Counted from the stretch's first letter, positions 8,124 to 18,607 are shown. The stretch is 64,000 bases of DNA from Arthrobacter globiformis (GCF_030817195.1 NZ_JAUSYZ010000001.1:992001-1056000); one strand, 5' to 3'. The notes: generated by a model from the letters alone, not told the origin. Numbers and translations are program-made.

Positions 8124-8773
8124 GGCAGCTCCCCGGACACGTCGGCGGTGGCCTGGGCGAGCAGCTTCTCCACGGCGGCCTCCCAGGACGTGAGGCCCCG
8201 TGAGGACTTGTACCGGGCGAGTGCTGCCAGGACGTCCCGGTCCAGGCGGATCCATCCGGTGTTGGGGAAGTACTGGTCCATCAGGCTGCGCCAGGCGGCG
8301 ACGGGCAGCTGGTAGGACGCCTCAAGGTCCCAGGGCACCTGTTCCACGGTGAACCCCGTCTGCCCCCTGGTGAACACCGTGCCGGAGAACAGCAGCTCCA
8401 GCGGTATCTCGCCGTCGTGCAGGGCATGCAGGTATTTGGCGGCGGCAACGTCGAAATCAAACGTGCAGGGCAGCGGGAGGTCCACCTCGGTGCTGCCCGT
8501 GAAACCCTGCACCATGGTGCTGCACTGCATCCAGACGAACGACTTCAGGGTGGTGGGCCAGCGCCCGCGGTCGCCGAAGAGGTCCAGCAGGCCGGTCTCC
8601 TCCCCGGACGAGTAGCCGCGGCGCTGCGGCAGGATCCGGACCTGGCAGCGGAGCGCCACAGCGTGCACCACGGCACCCGTGCCCTCCGTCACCTGGAGCC
8701 TGGCGGTCAGCTGCGGGGCGGCGGCGTAAGGTTCGGGCCGGATCTCCAGCACGGCGAAGGAAAGTTCGGTCAC
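8120..8773 (-). CDS. hydrogenase-locus conserved protein (DUF6084-like)
   Basis: A 217-residue soluble protein starting at a GTG (8773) that overlaps the preceding stop as GTGA. The N-terminal half is beta-rich (LSFAVLEIRPEPYAAAPQL, then VVHAVALRCQVRILPQRRGY); the centre has a WPTTLKSFVWMQCSTMVQGF segment; the C-terminal third (WRSLMDQYFPNTGWIRLDRDVLAALARYKS) is helical. I recall this as DUF6084, a companion of group 1h hydrogenases; the role is unknown. It is co-translated with the genes on both sides. Two tryptophan/cysteine-containing segments are candidates for contacting another operon product, but nothing catalytic can be assigned. Confidence 0.75.
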   Translation of the reverse strand: MTELSFAVLEIRPEPYAAAPQLTARLQVTEGTGAVVHAVALRCQVRILPQRRGYSSGEETGLLDLFGDRGRWPTTLKSFVWMQCSTMVQGFTGSTEVDLPLPCTFDFDVAAAKYLHALHDGEIPLELLFSGTVFTRGQTGFTVEQVPWDLEASYQLPVAAWRSLMDQYFPNTGWIRLDRDVLAALARYKSSRGLTSWEAAVEKLLAQATADVSGELP

Positions 8774-9555
8774 CGGAAGCCTCCAGTGCCCGACGGGCGG
8801 CTGGTGGACGCCGTGCTGCCGGATGCCGCGCCGCCTGATGCCTCGCCGCCTGATGCCTCGCCGGCGGGATCTGCCGGTGCCGGAACGCTGCGGCGGCCAA
8901 TCCGGTCGAAGAAGGCGGTGAGCTCATCGCGCGCCTCCTGGCCGCCGTCGAACCCCCGCCAGAGACGGCGCAGCCGGCCCACCAGCTCGTAGCAGGCGTC
9001 CACCGGAACGAGGTGGCAGTCCGCGGCGGCCCTGCCCGGACTCGGGCCGCGGATCAGCAGAGCCTCGGTGTCCGGCGCCGCGAGGCCGAGGGCAGGATTG
9101 CGGGCCAGCACGCCGTCCCAAGCGGCGAGGGGCAGTTCCGATTCCGTGGCCCCGGCCGGGCCCGGGTAGAACGCCACCGTGCGGCCGAGCCTGGAGCTGC
9201 GGAAGAAGAATGCCAGGCCCACCGGAATTTCCAGTTCGTCCCACTGCCCCGGACCGAGATCGAAGTCGGGGAAGGAGAGATATCTGTCCGGCACCGAGCG
9301 GTAGCGCATGTGGGCGGTGGCATCGGTGAAGAGGAGGTAGCAGGGCCGGCAGGTGCACATCATCGCGTGGCTCTCCAGGTCCACCACGTGCTGGTGTGCG
9401 TCGGGAATCGGTTCGCCGCACATTTCGCAGCATTCCCCGGCGGCGGGAGCGGGCCGGTTCGCGGAAATCCGCCGCAGTAGGGCCACCGGCAAGGCGCCGC
9501 TGGCCCGGCCGGTCCCCGCGCCGCGCCCTGTACCTCCTCCGTTCTCCACGTTCAT
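8770..9555 (-). CDS. hydrogenase-locus metal-binding protein (DUF5947-like)
   Basis: A 261-residue soluble protein, ATG at 9555 one base after the upstream stop. After a Gly-rich tail it carries CCEMCGEPI (about 37-45) and, 30 residues later, MMCTCRPCY: together a four-or-more-cysteine site of rubredoxin or zinc-ribbon style. Then follows a conserved block RYLSFPDFDLGPGQWDELEI and a helical C-terminal region ending in a Ser/Gly/Ala-rich tail containing repeated ASGGEASGG. From memory this is the DUF5947 family found with actinobacterial hydrogenases. A bound iron or zinc is likely; whether it transfers electrons or serves assembly is open. Confidence 0.75.
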   Translation of the reverse strand: MNVENGGGTGRGAGTGRASGALPVALLRRISANRPAPAAGECCEMCGEPIPDAHQHVVDLESHAMMCTCRPCYLLFTDATAHMRYRSVPDRYLSFPDFDLGPGQWDELEIPVGLAFFFRSSRLGRTVAFYPGPAGATESELPLAAWDGVLARNPALGLAAPDTEALLIRGPSPGRAAADCHLVPVDACYELVGRLRRLWRGFDGGQEARDELTAFFDRIGRRSVPAPADPAGEASGGEASGGAASGSTASTSRPSGTGGFR

Positions 9556-9556
9556 G

Positions 9557-10807
9557 TCAGCTGTCCTGTCCCGCGGCTGCCTGCAACGCCGGTGCCATGG
9601 CGGCTGCCGGCGCAGATGCGGGCACCGAGGCCGCTGGCGCGGACAGCGCAGCTGGCGCAGACACCGGGGCCAGCCCGGACAACGGGGCCGGTTCCGCCGC
9701 AGGCACTGCGGCATGGGCCGGTGCTGCAGCCGGGGCTTCCGCCGGCTCTGCCGTTTCGTGGACCGCGGGGACCTCCAGGCCGGCCGGCGTCACCAGCGGG
9801 AGTGCCTGCACCGGCGTCACCTCGGCAGGGGCCACCGGTACCGGCGGAGCCGGCAACGGCGCGGACTGCACGGACACTGTCGGAACCGCCACGGACATGA
9901 CTCCGTTCCGGACCAGCAGCGGCAGCGGCTCCAGGTGCAGGTCCTTGTCCTCAAGGCAGGCACCCGCACGCCTTACGTCAAAGTGCCCGCGGCAGGTGGG
10001 GCAGCGCAGCAGGCCCCCATCGGCAGGCGCCGCGAGGGCGCGCTGCAGTACGGCGCCGGCCATGGAGCCGGTGCAGCGCGGGCAATAGTCGCGGTAGGCG
10101 TAGATGTCCTGACCGGTGCGGCAGGCCAGCACCGGATAGCCGCCGACCAGGAAACCCGCCACCTCGCCGGCTTCGAGCCCGGCGACCTCCGGAAGCGGTT
10201 CCCACGTGCCGCCGGACATGTCGTGCCAGGATTCCGCCGGCGTTCCGCCCGCCGGATTGTTCACTCGGACCAGCAGTGAGTCCACCGGAATCAGCGCCGG
10301 TGAGCCTGGCTGCTTTTCCGCCTCGACGACGTCGATGGCCGTCACTTCCGGCGCGGCGTTCTGGATGGCTTCCTCAACGGCGTATTTGAGGGTGACGGAC
10401 GACGACGGGCACCCCTGGCAGGTGCCCAGCAGCTTGAGCCGGACCACGCCGTCGGGGCTGATGCCTTCCAGTTCCACGTCGCCGCCGTGCGATCCCAGGT
10501 AGGGCCGGACGCTGTCCAGCGCCGCCGCCACCCGTGCCTCCATCGAATGGGGGTGCAGCCCGTGGATCACCAGGAGGCCGGCCACCAGGCTGTCAGCGGT
10601 GAGCGCTTCCAGAGTGGCGTCGTCGAGCTTTCCCTGGGCCTGCAGGATCTCCATGATCCGCTGCAGTCCGGCGCCGTAGAGGTCTGTCACCTGCCGGACC
10701 AGGTCCTCGGCACGGCCGCGGGCCACCGCCCCGCCGGCGCCGAGGGCGTCAAGGAGTGTGCCGATTTGGTCGCCGTTCTGCAACGGCGGCCGGTCCCCGC
10801 CGAGCAT
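9557..10807 (-). CDS. NifU C-domain / Rieske-like fusion protein of the hydrogenase operon
   Basis: A 416-residue soluble protein with three parts. Residues about 88-165 are a NifU C-terminal domain with the Fe-S scaffold motif GTCQGCPSSS (C130, C133). Residues about 215-285 form a Rieske-like small domain in which the usual C-x-H pairs are replaced by CPRC (242-245) and CPTCRGHFD (269-277), so a rubredoxin-type or four-cysteine [2Fe-2S] site is more likely than a true Rieske centre. The last 110 residues are Pro/Ala/Val-rich and probably disordered. It lies 3 nt after the large subunit gene. A role in Fe-S supply to, or electron transfer from, the hydrogenase is inferred from context. Confidence 0.82.
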   Translation of the reverse strand: MLGGDRPPLQNGDQIGTLLDALGAGGAVARGRAEDLVRQVTDLYGAGLQRIMEILQAQGKLDDATLEALTADSLVAGLLVIHGLHPHSMEARVAAALDSVRPYLGSHGGDVELEGISPDGVVRLKLLGTCQGCPSSSVTLKYAVEEAIQNAAPEVTAIDVVEAEKQPGSPALIPVDSLLVRVNNPAGGTPAESWHDMSGGTWEPLPEVAGLEAGEVAGFLVGGYPVLACRTGQDIYAYRDYCPRCTGSMAGAVLQRALAAPADGGLLRCPTCRGHFDVRRAGACLEDKDLHLEPLPLLVRNGVMSVAVPTVSVQSAPLPAPPVPVAPAEVTPVQALPLVTPAGLEVPAVHETAEPAEAPAAAPAHAAVPAAEPAPLSGLAPVSAPAALSAPAASVPASAPAAAMAPALQAAAGQDS

Positions 10808-10810
10808 GGC

Positions 10811-12604
10811 CTACTCGCCGGTCAGGGTCTGGGTGGGGGAGTGCAGCATATCCAGCGTCTGCCCGTTGCCCAGGTACATGTGGACGCCGCACGGCAGGCA
10901 GGGGTCGAAGCTGCGGACGGTGCGCATGATGTCGATGCCTTTGAAGTGCTCCCGGTCGTTCTCCTCGAAGATGGGCTGCCCCTGGACCGCGTCCTCATAG
11001 GGCCCGGACACGCCGTTGGAATCGGTGGGGCTGGCGTTCCAAGGGGTGGGCGGGTAGGGATGGTAGTTGGCGATCTTGCCGTCGCGGATCACCATGTGGT
11101 GGGACAGGACCCCGCGGACCGCCTCGGTGAAGCCGCAGCCGATACCTTCATCGGGGACCTCGAAGGTTTCCCACGTCTTGGTGCGGCCGGCCCGGATTTC
11201 CTCGAGGGCCTTTTCCGCGAAGTGCAGCGCAGCAGCCGCGGCGTACGCCTGGAAGTAGGTGCGGGCGCGGTTGCGTTCGAGCGTGTTGCTCCACTGCGGG
11301 ATGTTCCACTCGAAAGTCACGGGCCCCTTCAGCGCGGTCTTGGGCAGGTTGATCTGGACGCTCCTGCCGGTGGCCTTGATATAGCCAATGTCCACGAGTC
11401 CGGCGAGCGCCGTGGCCCAGAGGCGGGCCAGCGGGCCGCCGCCGGTGTCCAGGGCGAGGTTGTCCTGGCCATCGAACCAGCGCGGGGACATGACCCAGCT
11501 GTACTTGTCCGAAAGGTCGCGCTTCTGCGGCCGCGGGTTGGTGTGCTGGTTCCAGGGATGCCTGCGGTCCACAGGGTTGCCCAGGGGGTCGTGGGTGACG
11601 AACATTTCCTGGTCTTCCCAGTCCTCGTAGTACGAGGAGCCCAGCATGATCCGCAGGCCCAGGTTGATCCGCACCAGGTCGGTGGTGACCAGCTTGCCGT
11701 CCACCACCACGCCCGGGGTGACGAACATCTTCCGGCCCCACTCGGTCATGTCCTTGTACTCGAAGTTGCAGTAGTCCGGGTCCTGCAGGGATCCCCAGCA
11801 GCCCAGCAGCGTGCGGCGCAGCCCCACCTGCTCGTAGCCCGGCAGCGCCTCGTAGAAGAAATCGAACAGGTCGTCGTGCATCGGGACGACCTTCTTCATG
11901 AACTCGACGTAGCGCATCAGCCGGGTGAGGTAGTCCGTCATCAGTTGGATGGTAGCCACCGTCCCCACGCCGCCCGGATAGAGCGTGGAGGGGTGAACGT
12001 GGCGGCCCTCCATGAGGCAGAACATTTCACGGGTGAGGCGGCTGACCTGCAGCGCTTCCCGGTAGAACTCGCCGGTGAACGGATTCAGCGAGCGCATGAT
12101 GTCGGCGATGGTGCGGTAGCCGTGGTCGCCCTCGTGCGGCGCCCTGGTGTTCTCGGCCTTGGCCAGGACGCCGGGGTTGGTTTCGGAGACCATCTTTTCG
12201 CAGTAGTCCACGCCGACGAGGTTTTCCTGGAAGATGTTGTGGTCGAACATGTACTCGGCCGCTTCACCCATGTTGACGATCCACTCGCCCAGGTTTGGCG
12301 GCTTCACGCCGTAGGCCATGTTCTGCGTGTAGCAGGAGCAGGTGGCGTGGTTGTCGCCGCAGATCCCGCAGATACGGCTGGTGATGAAGTGGGCGTCCCG
12401 CGGATCCTTGCCCTTCATGAAGATGGAGTAGCCGCGGAAGATCGAGGAGGTGCTCTTGCATTCCACCACCTGGTTGTTCTCGAAGTCGATCTTTGTGTAG
12501 ATGCCGAGGCTGCCGACGATCCTGGTGATGGGGTCCCAGTTCATCTCCACCAGGTTGTTGTTGCCCGTTCCGGCTCCGGAACCCATGGGAATTGTGGACG
12601 TCAT
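10811..12604 (-). CDS. hhyL: [NiFe]-hydrogenase large subunit, group 1h (actinobacterial type)
   Basis: Catalytic subunit that holds the Ni-Fe(CN)2CO centre and oxidises H2. In 597 residues the N-terminal ligand motif is RICGICGDNHATC (C79, C82), with the CGDNH form characteristic of group 1h (formerly group 5). The C-terminal ligand motif is DPCLPCGVH (C569, C572, H575), followed by a 22-residue extension starting MYLGNG that the endopeptidase is expected to remove. Members of this group scavenge H2 at atmospheric concentration and tolerate oxygen during starvation. No signal peptide is present, so the enzyme is cytoplasmic. It directly follows the small subunit gene. Confidence 0.96.
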   Translation of the reverse strand: MTSTIPMGSGAGTGNNNLVEMNWDPITRIVGSLGIYTKIDFENNQVVECKSTSSIFRGYSIFMKGKDPRDAHFITSRICGICGDNHATCSCYTQNMAYGVKPPNLGEWIVNMGEAAEYMFDHNIFQENLVGVDYCEKMVSETNPGVLAKAENTRAPHEGDHGYRTIADIMRSLNPFTGEFYREALQVSRLTREMFCLMEGRHVHPSTLYPGGVGTVATIQLMTDYLTRLMRYVEFMKKVVPMHDDLFDFFYEALPGYEQVGLRRTLLGCWGSLQDPDYCNFEYKDMTEWGRKMFVTPGVVVDGKLVTTDLVRINLGLRIMLGSSYYEDWEDQEMFVTHDPLGNPVDRRHPWNQHTNPRPQKRDLSDKYSWVMSPRWFDGQDNLALDTGGGPLARLWATALAGLVDIGYIKATGRSVQINLPKTALKGPVTFEWNIPQWSNTLERNRARTYFQAYAAAAALHFAEKALEEIRAGRTKTWETFEVPDEGIGCGFTEAVRGVLSHHMVIRDGKIANYHPYPPTPWNASPTDSNGVSGPYEDAVQGQPIFEENDREHFKGIDIMRTVRSFDPCLPCGVHMYLGNGQTLDMLHSPTQTLTGE

Positions 12605-12632
12605 TGTCTTCGCCTGTCTGGAAGTGGGTGGG

Positions 12633-13691
<1,059 letters not shown>

Positions 13692-13721
13692 CGTTGCCTC
13701 TTTCAGTGCCCCTTGCGGAGC

Positions 13722-14657
13722 TCAGTGTGCTTCTGTCAGGGAGCCGGTCAAGGGTTCTGGCCGGGCTGCCCCGGGGGTTGGCGCCGCCGCCGGGGAGGTG
13801 GCGCCGTCGAGCCAGCCGTACCAGTCGGCGAGGCCTTCGCCGGTGGTGGCGGACAGCGTGATGAATTCGGCCCGCGGATTGATCTGCCGGATGCGGCGCA
13901 GGCACTCGTCGACGTCGAAGTCGACGTAGGGGAGCAGGTCCGACTTGTTGACGATCACGAGGTCGGCTGCCATGAACATGTGCGGGTATTTCTGGGGTTT
14001 GTCATCACCTTCCGTTACCGAGACGATCACCACCTTGGCTGTTTCGCCGAGGTCAAAAAGCGCGGGGCAGACGAGGTTGCCCACATTTTCAATGAAGACC
14101 GTGGAACCCGGCTCCGGGGACAGGGCATCGAGCCCGTGCCGCAGCATGTCGGCGTCGAGATGGCAGCCGGCTCCGGTGTTGATCTGGATGACCGGGCGCC
14201 CGGTGGCGCGGATGCGGTCAGCGTCGAGGGACGTCTCCTGGTCCCCCTCGATGACGCCCGCGTTCAGGCGCCCGCCAAGCTCCGTCAGGGTGCGGACCAG
14301 CAGTGTGGTCTTGCCGGCACCGGGTGAACTCATGACGTTGAACGCGCGGACTCCCCGGCCCGCAAGCCAGCCGCGGTTCGTGGCGGCCAGCAGGTCATTC
14401 TTGGCCAGCAGGTTCTGCTCGAGCAGGATGGTCTCCGTGCCCGGATCCGCATGGTGGTGGCCGTCTGCGTGCCCGGGGTGGTGGTCATGGGAGTCGGCGT
14501 GGGCGTGCTGATGGGAGTCTGGGTGCTCGTGCGTGTACGTGCGCCCGTGCTCATCGGTATGGCTGTGCAGGTGCCCCGGCCCGGGCGTCTGCAGTTCTCC
14601 TGCGAGGTTTGAAATGCGGGTGCCGGCCTCGTCGCCGCAGCCGCATGTTGTACACAT
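13722..14657 (-). CDS. hypB: hydrogenase nickel incorporation GTPase HypB
   Basis: GTPase that delivers nickel to the hydrogenase large subunit together with HypA. The 311-residue protein starts with the high-affinity nickel motif MCTTCGCG, followed by a histidine-rich stretch (residues 29-69, 16 His) that can store nickel. The P-loop SSPGAGKTT is at 110-118, and INTGAGCHLDADM holds the metal-binding CH at the dimer interface. Further G-motifs are FIENVGNLVCP and VNKSDLLP. A Pro/Ala-rich tail of about 30 residues follows. It lies 3 nt after hypA in the operon. The large His tract suggests the host meets variable nickel supply. Confidence 0.97.
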   Translation of the reverse strand: MCTTCGCGDEAGTRISNLAGELQTPGPGHLHSHTDEHGRTYTHEHPDSHQHAHADSHDHHPGHADGHHHADPGTETILLEQNLLAKNDLLAATNRGWLAGRGVRAFNVMSSPGAGKTTLLVRTLTELGGRLNAGVIEGDQETSLDADRIRATGRPVIQINTGAGCHLDADMLRHGLDALSPEPGSTVFIENVGNLVCPALFDLGETAKVVIVSVTEGDDKPQKYPHMFMAADLVIVNKSDLLPYVDFDVDECLRRIRQINPRAEFITLSATTGEGLADWYGWLDGATSPAAAPTPGAARPEPLTGSLTEAH

Positions 14658-14660
14658 GTC

Positions 14661-14990
14661 CTATGCCACCTCCACGGACATCAGCATGAGCTCGCGGCCG
14701 CTGAGGACTTCGACGTCCGCGCTTCCGCAAGGGCACAGCAGAATGAGATCGCTCAGGGTGAATTCGTCCTGGCAGTTGCGGCACCGTCCCCGGCCCTGCG
14801 GTTCGTCGATGCGCAGCCGCGCGCCGGCCATCGGCGTGCCGGCCGTTGCCACCTCAAAACAAAAGCGCACGGCATCAGCCAGTACGCCGGAGAGGGGACC
14901 GATTCTCAGGTTGACCGCCGTGACCGTCCGTTCGCCTGTGCGGTGGAGAACGGCTTCAACAAGGCCCTGCGTGATGGAGAGTTCGTGCAT
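14661..14990 (-). CDS. hypA: hydrogenase nickel-delivery protein HypA
   Basis: Zinc-containing nickel metallochaperone, first gene of the hydrogenase operon, 109 residues. The family N-terminus MHELSITQGLVEAV fixes the start at 14990 (His2 is the nickel ligand); a ribosome site AGGAAGGGG precedes it. The zinc domain shows CRNC near residue 70-73 and, 15 residues on, LLCPCGSADVEV. The second pair is C-x-C rather than the commoner CxxC, a form I believe occurs in other actinobacterial HypA proteins. hypA and hypB together feed nickel to the enzyme encoded immediately downstream. Confidence 0.95.
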   Translation of the reverse strand: MHELSITQGLVEAVLHRTGERTVTAVNLRIGPLSGVLADAVRFCFEVATAGTPMAGARLRIDEPQGRGRCRNCQDEFTLSDLILLCPCGSADVEVLSGRELMLMSVEVA

Positions 14991-15009
14991 AATCGCGCCC
15001 CTTCCTGCC

Positions 15010-15038
15010 AAGATAGGCTCGCGCCAGACAAAACGCAA
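15010..15038 (-). promoter_or_regulatory. promoter of the hydrogenase operon
   Basis: On the minus strand TTGCGT (15038-15033) and TATCTT (15015-15010) are separated by exactly 17 nt and lie about 20 nt before the hypA ATG. This would start a transcript covering hypA through the gene at 5381. No clear operator dyad was seen beside it. Confidence 0.55.
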
Positions 15039-15164
15039 CCGTCCGAATACCTGCCCGCCGCTCCCCGGCACGAACGGACAGTTAAGGCCCTGCCGGGGCC
15101 CGGATTTTAGGGGTCAAGTGTACGTTCGCGCTGTGTCCGTCGCGCCCGGCGCTAGGGTGGGATC

Positions 15165-15470
15165 ATGCCGTCCTTTCAGACCAGACTCAAGATCACCGGG
15201 CTGAAGCCGGGCAACCCTCCCGAAGCCGTGATGGACACCGCTGTCGAGTCGCTGCGGACCCGGCACCATGTGGAATCGCACCAGCTGGAACTGGCCGGCG
15301 GCGTGCCGCAGCTGAACCTGCGGTTCCTCGTGGAGCCCACCGAATACCACAGTGAGAACAGCGCTGCCCGGGAGTCGGCAGCCGTGATGCGCGACGCCGT
15401 CGAACGCGTTGCGCTGACAGGCTCGCTTTCGGTGCTCCGCCGCAGCCGGGGCCGCTGGGCGCCCGTCTAA
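15165..15470 (+). CDS. conserved small protein of unknown function
   Basis: A 101-residue soluble protein, divergent from hypA, with no recognised domain, cysteine cluster or membrane segment. It opens with MPSFQTRLKITGLKPGNPPE and has an alternating strand/helix pattern (VMDTAVESLRTRHHVESHQLEL, LNLRFLVEPTEYH, SAAVMRDAVERV) like a small alpha-beta sandwich. The start ATG 15165 has a GGGTGGGAT ribosome site. Codon use matches its neighbours, so it is a real gene. Nothing ties it to the hydrogenase besides position. Confidence 0.65.
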   Translation: MPSFQTRLKITGLKPGNPPEAVMDTAVESLRTRHHVESHQLELAGGVPQLNLRFLVEPTEYHSENSAARESAAVMRDAVERVALTGSLSVLRRSRGRWAPV

Positions 15471-15499
15471 CCTTAGGGTCAGGCTTAGCCGGGCGGATC

Positions 15500-16129
15500 T
15501 TAATTGGCTGGGCCAGGGGCTTCGCCCGGTTCGTCCACGGGCGAGCGGTCGCCGCGCCGGCGCGTCACGATCAGACCCAGGACGGCGCCGATCACCAGGC
15601 CAACGGCCACACCGATCAGCGAACTCGCCCAGAAGGGCAGACGCGTGGCCGAACCCGTGAAGTAACCCAGGCCCACGAGCCACGTCGCCCACAGGACACC
15701 CCCAAGCCCGGCACACAGGTTGAAGCCCGGAGTGGAGACGTCGGCGATGCCTGCGGCGGCGGACGTGGCAAGCCGCCCGCCCGGGATGAACCGGGCCCCG
15801 ATGATGGTGCCGTAGGTTGAGGAACGGCCGGCCTTGGCGATTGCCGCGTGGATGCCGTGGTGGAGTTTGCGGCCCCAGGTCCAGCGGTCCAGGACATGGC
15901 TCAGCCGCCGCTTGAACAGCTGGAACACCACCATATCGCCCAGCCATGATGCAGCCGCGGAGAGGATCCCGACCAGGAAGAGGTTGGCCCGTCCCGCGGC
16001 GGACAGGGCACCGCCCGTGATCAGCACCATCTCGGACGGGATCGGCGGAAAGATGGCATCGCCGAGGACAGCGGGGATGATCCAGAAGTAGATCGCCGTG
16101 CTCCAGGTGTCCGGATTGCCGAAGTCCAT
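15500..16129 (-). CDS. DedA/SNARE-associated family membrane protein
   Basis: Polytopic membrane protein of 209 residues in the DedA superfamily, whose members act in lipid (undecaprenyl phosphate or phosphatidylethanolamine) flipping and envelope homeostasis. Visible marks are FPPIPSEMVLITGGAL near the N-terminus and the GARFIPGGRLATSAAAG block with the conserved arginine/glycine pattern of the re-entrant loop. About four to five hydrophobic segments are present. I chose ATG 16129; upstream GTG codons are possible but lack a better ribosome site. It is divergent from the macro-domain gene. Confidence 0.85.
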   Translation of the reverse strand: MDFGNPDTWSTAIYFWIIPAVLGDAIFPPIPSEMVLITGGALSAAGRANLFLVGILSAAASWLGDMVVFQLFKRRLSHVLDRWTWGRKLHHGIHAAIAKAGRSSTYGTIIGARFIPGGRLATSAAAGIADVSTPGFNLCAGLGGVLWATWLVGLGYFTGSATRLPFWASSLIGVAVGLVIGAVLGLIVTRRRGDRSPVDEPGEAPGPAN

Positions 16130-16266
16130 TTGCTCAACGTACCGCACACGGAACGGGGGCGCGCCGTGTGGATCGCCTGCATCCCTCGGAACACCCCACA
16201 GCCGGTGGACCGTTGCGGCTGGCGGACCGCTACGCCTGATCGGGGGCACAGTGCCACACTGGCTGC

Positions 16267-16797
16267 ATGCGGATAGAGATCGTTGAGGGTGACATCACCG
16301 GGCGGCCGGTGGACGCGGTGGTGAATGCGGCGAATTCCTCGCTGCTGGGAGGTGGTGGCGTGGACGGCGCGATCCACCGGGCGGCGGGGCCGGAACTGCT
16401 GGAGGCCTGCCGCGAGCTGAGGGCAACGACGCTCCGGGACGGCCTGCCTGTTGGCGCTGCGGTGGCGACCCCCGGGTATAGGCTGCGGGCTCAGTGGGTC
16501 ATCCACACCGTCGGTCCCAACCGCCACGCGGGCCAGACCAATCCTGCGCTGCTCGCGTCCTGTTTCACCGAGAGCCTGCGGATTGCCGAAGGCCTGGGGG
16601 CCCGTTCGCTGGCCTTTCCCGCTGTGAGCGCGGGGGTCTATGGCTGGGACGCCCGCCAGGTGGCGCAGGTGGCCTTCGATGCCGTCCGGTCCTATGCCAG
16701 CCGCTCCGCCGAAGGCGGAGTGGAGCTGGTGGAGTTCGTGCTCTTCAGCCCGGAAACCGTGGCGGTCTTCCGCAGTGTCCTCGAAGGTGGTTCGTAG
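16267..16797 (+). CDS. macro-domain ADP-ribose/O-acetyl-ADP-ribose hydrolase (YmdB-like)
   Basis: A single macro domain of 176 residues. It binds ADP-ribose and is expected to deacetylate O-acetyl-ADP-ribose or remove ADP-ribose from proteins. The nucleotide site is textbook: VEGDITGRPVDAVVNAANSS at 6-25 (catalytic Asn region), LGGGGVDGAIHRAAG after it, and the phosphate loop SAGVYGWD near residue 118-125. The end coincides with the family length. There is no sirtuin or transferase gene beside it, so a particular substrate cannot be named. It is convergent with the pseudouridine synthase gene. Confidence 0.92.
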   Translation: MRIEIVEGDITGRPVDAVVNAANSSLLGGGGVDGAIHRAAGPELLEACRELRATTLRDGLPVGAAVATPGYRLRAQWVIHTVGPNRHAGQTNPALLASCFTESLRIAEGLGARSLAFPAVSAGVYGWDARQVAQVAFDAVRSYASRSAEGGVELVEFVLFSPETVAVFRSVLEGGS

Positions 16798-16812
16798 CGG
16801 ACCCTGCTCCGG

Positions 16813-17754
16813 TTAGCGGACTTCGCTCAACTGGAGGCGGCTGCGGTACTCGACGGGTTTCTTCGTGATGGGGTCCACGAACCGGATGCCGCGTGCCAGC
16901 AACTGGAGCGGCCTGGTGTAGTCGTCGGGCGCCTTGTCCAGCAGTTCGGGGTAGAACGAATCGTGCAGGATGCCCAGGCCCAGCGAGGCCATGTGCACCC
17001 GGAGCTGGTGGGTTTTCCCGGAGTGCGGTTCGAGCCGGTAGAGCGCGCGCCGTTCCGGGGCTCCTGCCGGAGTCCCGGCGTCGAACGTCCGCAGCAGGTC
17101 GATGCGCGTCTCCGCATTGGGTTCGCCGTCGATGACCTCCGCCAGAAGATAGCTGCGGGACTTGGTCATCCGGTTCCGGACCACAACCGGAAATTCGACG
17201 GCGGGATGCCCGGCAGCCGGTTCGGCGGCTGACACACACTCGTATTCCTTCTGGACCTGGCGCTTCTCGAACAGCACCTGGTACTTGCCCCGGGTCTCCA
17301 GGTTGGTTGAGAGCAGGAGTATGCCCGCGGTCATCCGATCAAGCCGGTGCATGGGGATCAGATCCGGCAGGTCCAGCTGGTTCCGGAGCCGGACCAGCGC
17401 CGATTCCTGGATGTATGTTCCGCCGGGCGTGGTGGGAAGGAAGTGCGGCTTATCCACCACCAGGATGTGCTCGTCCTGGTGCAGGATGTTCAGCTCCACG
17501 GGCAGCCGGGTTTCCGGCGGGAGCGTGCGGTAGTACCAGATGAAGGTGTGGTCCTCGAGCCTGGTGCCGCGGTGCAGGGGGATGCCGCCCTCGCCCACGA
17601 TCTCGCCGGCGTCGAACCGGTCCTCGATGCCCTGGGGGTCGATGTGGCCCCAACGGTGCATCATGTAATCCATTGCGGTGTCCCAGGGGCCCTCGTCCGG
17701 GAGGCGCAGGCGGGTCGCGTTCACGCCGTCGCGCACGGGAAGGGGGGATTGCAT
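16813..17754 (-). CDS. RluA-family RNA pseudouridine synthase
   Basis: Cytoplasmic enzyme that converts uridine to pseudouridine in rRNA or tRNA, 313 residues. The catalytic motif is PMHRLDRMTAG with the nucleophilic aspartate at D139; other family blocks are LVVDKPHFLPTTPGG (about 99-113) and the late HQLRVHMASLGLGILHD. A GTG one codon upstream of ATG 17754 is an alternative start. The N-terminal 90 residues are longer than in RluC-type proteins and contain no clear S4 domain. The exact RNA target cannot be inferred from sequence alone. It is divergent from the ArsR-type regulator. Confidence 0.92.
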   Translation of the reverse strand: MQSPLPVRDGVNATRLRLPDEGPWDTAMDYMMHRWGHIDPQGIEDRFDAGEIVGEGGIPLHRGTRLEDHTFIWYYRTLPPETRLPVELNILHQDEHILVVDKPHFLPTTPGGTYIQESALVRLRNQLDLPDLIPMHRLDRMTAGILLLSTNLETRGKYQVLFEKRQVQKEYECVSAAEPAAGHPAVEFPVVVRNRMTKSRSYLLAEVIDGEPNAETRIDLLRTFDAGTPAGAPERRALYRLEPHSGKTHQLRVHMASLGLGILHDSFYPELLDKAPDDYTRPLQLLARGIRFVDPITKKPVEYRSRLQLSEVR

Positions 17755-17949
17755 CACCGGTCCATTCTACTTTGCGCCGCCGTGCCCGCCCGGCGTCCCC
17801 TCTGCCGCCGCCCAGCCCGCCCGCCGTCCCGGGCCCTCGCCCCCGCCGTCGAAATCGCCGGAAACCTCCCAGTTCACCGACGTTCCGCCGAATTCGCGCC
17901 GTTCCGGCGAAGTGGCGACCCGGCACAGGAACCGACGGTAAAAAAGTTC

Positions 17950-17979
17950 TTGACAAATAAAATTGTCGGTGCGGATACT
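17950..17979 (+). promoter_or_regulatory. leaderless promoter with overlapping dyad operator
   Basis: A perfect -35 TTGACA (17950-17955) and -10 GATACT (17974-17979) are 18 nt apart. Transcription would begin about 17985-17986, the A of the ATG, giving a leaderless mRNA; no ribosome site precedes this ATG. The dyad GACAA-N6-TTGTC (17952-17967) overlaps the -35 box and the spacer, a good position for repression by the regulator encoded just downstream. Confidence 0.7.
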
Positions 17980-17985
17980 TGGACC

Positions 17986-18607
<622 letters not shown>

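Noticed and set aside
6495..8315. Long open frame of about 600 codons on the plus strand across the hydrogenase accessory genes
   Set aside because: Antisense to a chain of co-translated genes, Arg/Pro/Gly-rich, no ribosome site; an effect of high GC.
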